Assembly: GCA_903927605.1 (NCBI GenBank)
Contig: CAIYNT010000094.1
Location: forward strand, 1 to 12,873
Origin: an uncultured Holophagaceae bacterium
GTDB taxonomy: Bacteria; Acidobacteriota; Holophagae; Holophagales; Holophagaceae
DNA length: 12,873 nt
Direction: 5' to 3'
The position numbers and the translations under genes were made by a program. How positions within the stretch are numbered: the stretch's first letter is position 1; every line of letters starts with the position of its first letter. Under the pieces are notes generated by a model. That model searched no databases and was not told where the DNA came from. It was given only the letters and a program-made list of their open reading frames with translations. Of the stretch, positions 6,823 to 12,873 are shown one piece after another.

Positions 6823-7034
6823 GCCGCGAAGCGGCCCATCCAGAAAACCATGGGGGGACCGCCCTCACAAGGTCGGATTGCCCTTCTTGGCTCCAGTCAA
6901 AGGAGGCATCCGTTTGGCAATTTCGGATCTTTGGGTAATCAGATATCCTGGAATTCAATGCTGGGCCTTTCCTGGACGATACCAAGGATGCCCCAGGTCC
7001 TAGTTAGGGGCGGTCTGCGTTGTCCCGAGAGACC
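6823..7034. promoter_or_regulatory. Divergent intergenic region, manC / histidine kinase
   Basis: The roughly 240 nt between the two divergent starts must carry promoters for both genes. One weak plus-strand candidate is TTGGCA (6914-6919), a 16-nt spacer and TAATCA (6936-6941). It agrees only partly with sigma-70 and would leave a leader of over 100 nt before the kinase. No clear operator palindrome or riboswitch-like structure was seen. Confidence 0.25.
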
Positions 7035-7052
7035 AGGAGAGTAGGACGGCCG

Positions 7053-9353
7053 ATGTCCCCCGATCGCCAGTTGGATGTGAGAGACCTGCATCAAGCCACC
7101 TCGGCTCTCGAGGAGAGTGAGGCCCGGTTCCGGCGCCTGGTCGAGCTGAACCCCAACGCGATCGTGATCCAGACCGATGGGCAGTGGCGGTATGCCAATG
7201 ATACGGCCCTCCGACTGTTCGGCGTCGAGGGACTCGCGGCCTTCCAGGTTCGCCCTGTATTTGAATGGATCCATCCGGATTCCCGCGAAGCTGCTCGAGA
7301 TCGCATGAGCCGAGTACTCACGGGGGAGCCCCAGCCCGAGCAGGAACTCATCTTTCAACGGATGGATGGATCGACCTTCCCCGCCATGGTGCATGGGATT
7401 GAATTCGATCACCAGGGCGCGCGGTCCATCCTCGGGGTGATCCGTGACATTACCCACCAGAAGCAGACGGAAGCCGCCATTGAGAAGGCCCGGGACAGCT
7501 ACCGGAGCCTGATGATGGAGATGCCTTTCCTGGTCTGGAAGGGGACGCCCGACGGCGGGTGTGAGTACGTCAATCAGGCCTGGATGGATTTCACGGGATC
7601 CGATCTCCAGCACCTCCTGGGCAATCAGTGGGCTGAACGGATCCACCCGGAGGATCAGCCCGTCCTGATGCAGGTCTATGGTGCTGCCATGGCGAGCCTC
7701 CAGCCGATGGTCATGGAATTCCGCATGCGACACCGGGGCGGTGACTATCGCTGGGTGCAGGGCCAAGGCAAGCCCTTCTACGGCCTGAACGGGGAATTCG
7801 ATGGCTTCTTGGCGGCCTGCATCGACGTCCATGACAGCCGCATGGCCGAGGCGGCCCTCGCGGAAAAAGAACAGCGCTTCCGGACCGTGGCGGACTTCAC
7901 GTACGACTGGGAGTACTGGACGGGCCCGGATGGGGAAGTCCTCTGGATGAGCCCCTCCTGTGAGCGGGTCACGGGCTATCCCGCAGAAGCCTTCATCGCA
8001 GATCAAGATCTGATCACGCGCATCATCCACCCCGACGATCGAGCCCTGATGGAGGATCACATTCATGAGGCCCGGACCGGCGGTGAAGTGCACCCGGTGG
8101 ACTTCCGGATCACACACAAGGGGGGACGGATACATTGGATCAGCCACTTCTGCACGCCGGTCTTTGACCAGAAGGGCCAATATCAGGGTCGCCGCTCCTC
8201 GAACCGGGACATCACGGCTCGGCGGCAGACTGAGGAGGATCTGTTCGAGGCCTCCCGGCAACGGCTGGCCATGCTGGAAGCCGCCAGCGTCGCGAGGGTC
8301 GTGCCCTGGTCCATGGGACCTGATCACCACATGCAGTGGGGCGACTCGGCGAACCTGGTCCTCGGTCAGTCCTCCACAGCCATGGGAAGCCAATCCGGTT
8401 GGCCCCTGAACCTGATCCAGGAGCAGGATCGGCCAAGGCTGCAACAGGCCCTCCGAGAGGCCGATCTGGGGTTGGTCGCCAGCTTTGAATGCCGCATGCG
8501 CCATGGTCACGGGCACACGATCTGGACCCGCTGGACCATCGCCCATGATCAGGAATCTTTCCACGGCGCCGTGCAGGACATCACAGAACAACACGCGATC
8601 CAGGAGCAGCTGCTCCAGAGCCAGAAACTGGAATCCGTAGGCACCCTCGTCGGAGGGATCGCCCACGACTTCAACAACCTGCTGGGGGCCATCCTCGGTT
8701 ACTGCGAGCTCTTCGAGGCAGATCCAGAGCTGAACGCCCGGCATCTCAAGGGCCTGGGCATCATCCAGGGCGCCGCCAAGCGCGGAAGGGAACTGGTGGG
8801 CAAGCTGATGGGCTTCAGCCGGAAAGTGGCTCCCAACCGTGTGAGATCCAACCTCAATGGACTGGTGTCGGAGGCCGGTGATCTGGTGGCCCATGCGCTG
8901 CCCAGCGGCATCCAGCTGTCCCTGAAGTTGTCCCCGAACCTGCCGGACACCGACCTGGATCCCGGGCAGATCCATCAGGTGGTGATGAACCTGGTCATCA
9001 ATGCCAGGGACGCCATTCAAGGATCGGGACACATCACCCTGCGCACCGGACGTCACGATATCGGACCAGAGATGGGGTTGGCCCACCATCGGTCGCCGGG
9101 CTCCTATGCCTACATCGAAGTCGAGGACACGGGATGCGGCATTCCCGAGGATCAGCTCACCCGCATCTTTGAACCCTTCTACACCACCAAGGGACCCAAC
9201 GGCACAGGGCTCGGTCTTTCCATGGTGTACGGCCTGGTCACAGAGCACGGTGGCTTCATGGAGTGCCAAAGCCAAGTGGGCCAGGGCACCCTGTTCCGGG
9301 TCATGCTTCCCTTGGACTACTCCGCAAGGGGCAAGGATCTGAATCAGTCCTGA
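7053..9353 (+). CDS. Multi-PAS sensor histidine kinase (soluble, orphan)
   Basis: This two-component sensor has 766 residues and no signal peptide or membrane segment, so it senses in the cytoplasm. Four PAS-like modules come in series: about 25-145 (RFRRLVELNPNAIVI, ending GVIRDIT), 150-270 (FLVWKGTPDGG), 275-395 (FRTVADFTYDWEYW, ending SSNRDIT) and a weaker one at 400-515 (ending GAVQDIT). The kinase core has the phospho-acceptor H538 in GGIAHDFNNLLGAI (NtrB-like type), N650 in the N-box NLVINARDAI, D692-TGCG for the G1 box and G717-TGLG for the G2 box. All catalytic residues are present. No receiver domain or response regulator is next to it, so its partner is elsewhere. The ATG at 7053 is chosen over an upstream TTG at 7020 because AGGA lies 6 nt before it. 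Signal and ligand are unknown. Confidence 0.93.
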   Translation: MSPDRQLDVRDLHQATSALEESEARFRRLVELNPNAIVIQTDGQWRYANDTALRLFGVEGLAAFQVRPVFEWIHPDSREAARDRMSRVLTGEPQPEQELIFQRMDGSTFPAMVHGIEFDHQGARSILGVIRDITHQKQTEAAIEKARDSYRSLMMEMPFLVWKGTPDGGCEYVNQAWMDFTGSDLQHLLGNQWAERIHPEDQPVLMQVYGAAMASLQPMVMEFRMRHRGGDYRWVQGQGKPFYGLNGEFDGFLAACIDVHDSRMAEAALAEKEQRFRTVADFTYDWEYWTGPDGEVLWMSPSCERVTGYPAEAFIADQDLITRIIHPDDRALMEDHIHEARTGGEVHPVDFRITHKGGRIHWISHFCTPVFDQKGQYQGRRSSNRDITARRQTEEDLFEASRQRLAMLEAASVARVVPWSMGPDHHMQWGDSANLVLGQSSTAMGSQSGWPLNLIQEQDRPRLQQALREADLGLVASFECRMRHGHGHTIWTRWTIAHDQESFHGAVQDITEQHAIQEQLLQSQKLESVGTLVGGIAHDFNNLLGAILGYCELFEADPELNARHLKGLGIIQGAAKRGRELVGKLMGFSRKVAPNRVRSNLNGLVSEAGDLVAHALPSGIQLSLKLSPNLPDTDLDPGQIHQVVMNLVINARDAIQGSGHITLRTGRHDIGPEMGLAHHRSPGSYAYIEVEDTGCGIPEDQLTRIFEPFYTTKGPNGTGLGLSMVYGLVTEHGGFMECQSQVGQGTLFRVMLPLDYSARGKDLNQS

Positions 9354-9357
9354 GCTA

Positions 9358-9528
9358 GGGCCTGTTTTCAAAATGGATGTGAGCCGCGACGCCGGCCAGC
9401 CGCGCGCATGGCAAGGCGTCGGCCGCTGGGCGATGCGGCACATCGTTCAAGGGTGGCAATGCAGCCAGGGGTGCGGCTGGCCACGTCCCGGAGGGCAAGG
9501 GGCGGCGCCCCACTTTGAAAACAGGCCC
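9358..9528. mobile_element. MITE-like element with 15-bp inverted repeats, TA duplication in CTAG
   Basis: The terminal inverted repeats are perfect over 15 bp: GGGCCTGTTTTCAAA (9358-9372) and its complement at 9514-9528, with partial pairing continuing inward (ATGG opposite CCAC). Both sides are flanked by TA (9356-9357 and 9529-9530), with C outside on the left and G outside on the right. The empty site would thus have been CTAG, with TA duplicated. That is the target and duplication known for IS630-family transposition. The 171-bp element is too short for a transposase and has no convincing reading frame, so it would have been moved in trans by a full-length relative. It sits between two convergent genes and its last base plus the duplicated TA form the stop codon of pfkA. 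Confidence 0.8.
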
Positions 9529-10496
9529 TAGCGGGCCAGGACGGAAACCAGGCGCCCCAGATCCCCGGGAGGCACGGGCTGAGGTTCCAGGATCCGCGAC
9601 AGGGGCTGGGCCACGAGGGCCCCGGCCACCTCCCCAACGTAGAAGCCACGTTCGCCGTGGTCCAGACGCCGCACGACCTCACAGCCCCATCGGCTGCCCC
9701 AGATGCGGTCGATGGCGGTGGGGCTGCCTCCACGCTGGACGTGGCCCAATACCACCACCCGCAGATCGAGGGCATGATCCCGCTTCAACCGCTCACCCAC
9801 GGCCATGGCCCGGCCCACGATATCGCCCTCAGCCACCACCACGATGGAACTCCGCTTGCCGCGCAGCCAGTTGGCATTCAACTGGGAGACGAGGTTCTCA
9901 TAGCTGTCCTCGGGGGATTCAGGATAGAGCACCGCCTCCGCCCCGCAAGCGAGCGCCGTGTGGACCGCGAGCATTCCTGAGCTGCGGCCCATGACCTCGA
10001 CAAGAAACACTCGGCCATGGCTGGAGGCCGTGTCCCGGATGCGGTCGATGGCCTCCACCGCAGTGTTCAGGGCCGTATCGAAGCCGAGGGTCCGCTCTGT
10101 GCCCGGCAGATCGTTGTCGATGGTACCCGGGATGCCCGCGCAGGCTACTCCATGCTCACGCTGAAGTGATTCAGCCGCACGGAAGCTGCCATCACCACCG
10201 ATGACGACCAAGGCCTCGATCTCGGCAGCCTTCAGCTTCGCCGCCGCCTCAGCGCGCCGCTCCGCCAGGTGGAATTCGGAGCAGCGTGCCGTGTGCAGTA
10301 CGGTACCGCCCCGCTGCAGGATGTTGGCGCAGGCCCGGCTGGGCATCGGCGCCATGTCCCCCTCCAGAAGCCCCTGGTAGCCGCGATGGATGCCCCAGAC
10401 CTCGTGACCCAAAGCATCGGCTTGGCGAACCACGGCACGGATGGCTGCATTCATGCCCGGGGCATCCCCGCCGGAAGTGAGCACTCCAATCCTCAT
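9528..10496 (-). CDS. pfkA: ATP-dependent 6-phosphofructokinase
   Basis: This is the glycolytic enzyme converting fructose-6-P to fructose-1,6-bisphosphate; its 322 aa match the usual length of bacterial PfkA. Nucleotide-binding GGDAPGMN lies at 10-17 (G10-G11 region), GGDGS at 100-104 and the catalytic PGTIDND at 123-129, with D127 as the general base. G103 and G124 are glycines, as in ATP-using rather than pyrophosphate-using enzymes. VEVMGRSSGMLA and the YPESPED segment fit the family. The gene starts inside the stop of the upstream small gene (ATGA, 10493-10496), so translation is coupled. AAGG lies 4 nt before the ATG. The stop codon TAG at 9530-9528 is composed of the MITE target duplication and the first MITE base. 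Confidence 0.96.
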   Translation of the reverse strand: MRIGVLTSGGDAPGMNAAIRAVVRQADALGHEVWGIHRGYQGLLEGDMAPMPSRACANILQRGGTVLHTARCSEFHLAERRAEAAAKLKAAEIEALVVIGGDGSFRAAESLQREHGVACAGIPGTIDNDLPGTERTLGFDTALNTAVEAIDRIRDTASSHGRVFLVEVMGRSSGMLAVHTALACGAEAVLYPESPEDSYENLVSQLNANWLRGKRSSIVVVAEGDIVGRAMAVGERLKRDHALDLRVVVLGHVQRGGSPTAIDRIWGSRWGCEVVRRLDHGERGFYVGEVAGALVAQPLSRILEPQPVPPGDLGRLVSVLAR

Positions 10497-10798
10497 TGGG
10501 CCTTCCCCCTGACTGGCACCTTTGCACTGGAGGCTTTGGCCTTTCGTGCTCCTGATTTTCTCTTCTTCACCTTGCCCTTGGCTTTCCGGGTCTTGCGACT
10601 GTCCTTTACATGGGCCTCAGGCGGAGGAAGCGGGGGGGGTTCGACAATGCCGCGAGGCACCGGTGGCAGATCGCCATCAGAGATGCCCTGGGCTGACGCA
10701 CGCTGGGCGCGGGCACGCAGGACCGGATCCTCCTGAGCCTGGGTCGAAGCCACAAGACTCAGGGCCAGACTGCTGATGAACAAGGCGCGACGAGGCAT
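10493..10798 (-). CDS. Small exported lysine-rich protein of unknown function
   Basis: I do not recognise this 101-codon gene. It begins MPRRALFISSLALSLVASTQA, a clear Sec signal peptide with probable cleavage at TQA-QED. The mature part has three zones: an Arg/Ala segment (PVLRARAQRASAQG), a proline-rich middle (DLPPVPRGIVEPPPLPPPE) and a strongly basic tail dominated by Lys and Arg (about residues 65-100, for example KAKGKVKKRKSGARKAK). It is probably largely unstructured and could bind an anionic surface such as the cell wall, lipopolysaccharide or nucleic acid. The start at 10798 is supported by AGGAGG 4 nt upstream; an in-frame start at 10828 would place a non-signal extension in front. 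Its stop overlaps the start of pfkA by 4 nt, an odd partner for an exported protein. Confidence 0.75.
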   Translation of the reverse strand: MPRRALFISSLALSLVASTQAQEDPVLRARAQRASAQGISDGDLPPVPRGIVEPPPLPPPEAHVKDSRKTRKAKGKVKKRKSGARKAKASSAKVPVRGKAQ

Positions 10799-10802
10799 GA
10801 TC

Positions 10803-10808
10803 CCTCCT
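10803..10808 (-). promoter_or_regulatory. Ribosome-binding site deciding the small exported protein start
   Basis: A perfect AGGAGG on the minus strand stands 4 nt before the ATG at 10798. It rules in this start over the in-frame codon at 10828. A GATAAT (10822-10817) lies just upstream and could be a -10 box with a very short leader, but no matching -35 was seen. Confidence 0.7.
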
Positions 10809-10828
10809 GGGATCCGATTATCCCTCAT

Positions 10829-10855
10829 CCGGGAGAATCATGCGGCGCATCCCGG
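10829..10855 (-). terminator. Hairpin in the gap after cheZ
   Basis: The stem CCGGGA/TCCCGG (10829-10834 with 10850-10855) encloses a smaller ATGC/GCAT pairing in the 97-nt gap between the CheZ-like gene and the exported-protein gene. No T-run follows. It may separate the two transcripts or may be incidental. Confidence 0.35.
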
Positions 10856-10895
10856 CTGGCCTCATCGCGGCATCGTCGGATATTGTGACGCGACC

Positions 10896-11420
10896 CTAGC
10901 CTTCGGCCTGCTTCGCAGCCTTGTCCTTGAGCGCCTTGGCGAAGAATTCCGCGATCACCGAATCTGCATCAACCTTGGTCAAATCTGCCATCTGGGGTTC
11001 CCGCAGCAGGATGTCGCGGCCCGAGGGAGCCATCTTGGGGATGTGATCCTCTGCGGGTTGCAGGCGTCCGAGCACGTACTGGGCGACTTCGATGAGGCTG
11101 CGCCCGACCCGTTCCATCTTCTGCCGGACCACATCCTGGTACTGGTAGAGGTCGAAGGCGCCCTGAATGTTGTAGGCCCCATTGTCCGCATGGAAGCCGA
11201 TCTGCTCTAGGCGATCCGTCAGAGTCTCCAGTTCCAGGGAAGGAGGCACCAGGTTCCGGAGGATCTCCTGGCACTCCTTGGAGAGGGCCTGGATCTCCTC
11301 GAAGCTGTGCTGGACCACTTCGATCTGATCGAGTACGCGCTCGGCACCGCCCTCCTGCTCGCGGGCGATCTGCATCAACTGGTCAGGGATGGCTTGATTT
11401 TCCTGGGGCTTGTCCGACAT
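10896..11420 (-). CDS. cheZ: CheZ-like CheY-P phosphatase
   Basis: This 174-residue, mostly helical protein resembles remote CheZ homologues, which remove phosphate from CheY-P to reset chemotactic signalling. The key segment is YQYQDVVRQKMERV (92-105): D96 and Q100 have the D-x3-Q spacing of the E. coli CheZ catalytic pair (D143, Q147). The 'YQDxxRQK' form resembles the CheZ described in epsilonproteobacteria (CheZHP). Long amphipathic helices before and after fit the four-helix-bundle dimer. The C-terminus (VDADSVIAEFFAKAL) follows a flexible linker and could be the CheY-binding helix. The ATG at 11420 has GGAG 6 nt upstream. A sigma-28-type promoter just before it supports a motility role. 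No other che gene is present to confirm it. Confidence 0.7.
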   Translation of the reverse strand: MSDKPQENQAIPDQLMQIAREQEGGAERVLDQIEVVQHSFEEIQALSKECQEILRNLVPPSLELETLTDRLEQIGFHADNGAYNIQGAFDLYQYQDVVRQKMERVGRSLIEVAQYVLGRLQPAEDHIPKMAPSGRDILLREPQMADLTKVDADSVIAEFFAKALKDKAAKQAEG

Positions 11421-11447
11421 GGGGGGCTCCGTGGACCCTATATCGGC

Positions 11448-12873
<1,426 letters not shown>

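Noticed and set aside
5812..7044. Plus-strand open frame of 410 codons opposite manC
   Set aside because: It is antisense to the clearly coding manC gene and continues through the divergent promoter region without any recognisable motif.
6939..9443. Very long open frame on the minus strand opposite the histidine kinase (834 codons)
   Set aside because: It mirrors the kinase gene codon for codon, a common effect of GC-rich codon use. The plus-strand product has all PAS, HisKA and ATPase motifs and the antisense product has none.
9368..9775. Minus-strand open frame through the MITE-like element
   Set aside because: It crosses the inverted repeats and continues in the wrong frame of pfkA, so it is not a transposase remnant that I can recognise.

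Overview
The window is GC-rich DNA from a flagellated, Gram-negative-type bacterium. Evidence for this is a stator pair, a CheZ-like phosphatase with a sigma-28-like promoter, and a LolA-like periplasmic protein. The protein flavour and mix of genes would fit an Acidobacteriota lineage such as Geothrix/Holophaga, but that is an inference; the window holds no rRNA or other taxonomic marker.

Layout. 1-1449 (+): the 3' end of motA and a complete motB, closed by a perfect 10-bp hairpin. 1500-1805: a non-coding stretch packed with hairpins, ending in a minus-strand terminator. 1935-3062 (-): a LolA-like exported protein and, upstream of it, a small cupin of the phosphomannose isomerase type. 3157-3850 (+): a HEPN/MNT toxin-antitoxin pair (nucleotidyltransferase antitoxin followed by HEPN toxin, 11-nt overlap). 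3895 to about 5640 (-): an IS91/ISCR-like rolling-circle element with an HUH transposase. Its oriIS end abuts GTTC 44 bp after the toxin gene. 5740-6810 (-): mannose-1-phosphate guanylyltransferase. 7053-9353 (+): a soluble sensor histidine kinase with four PAS-like modules. 9358-9528: a 171-bp MITE-like element inserted into a CTAG that contains the stop codon of the next gene. 9528-10798 (-): ATP-dependent phosphofructokinase, translationally coupled (ATGA) to a small exported lysine-rich protein upstream. 10896-11420 (-): a CheZ-like phosphatase behind a candidate sigma-28 promoter. 11549-12873 (+): the 5' two thirds of thiC, running off the window.

How the genes fit together. MotA/MotB drive flagellar rotation and the CheZ-like protein would dephosphorylate CheY-P, so both flanks touch motility. 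The cupin (mannose-6-P isomerase type) and ManC are consecutive steps to GDP-mannose. They lie on the same strand but are separated by the toxin-antitoxin pair and the IS91 element, as if an older arrangement had been split by mobile DNA. The most interesting signals are outside the ordinary genes: the MITE whose target duplication keeps the pfkA stop codon, the recognisable oriIS boundary, the multi-hairpin intergenic element, and the sigma-28-type promoter.
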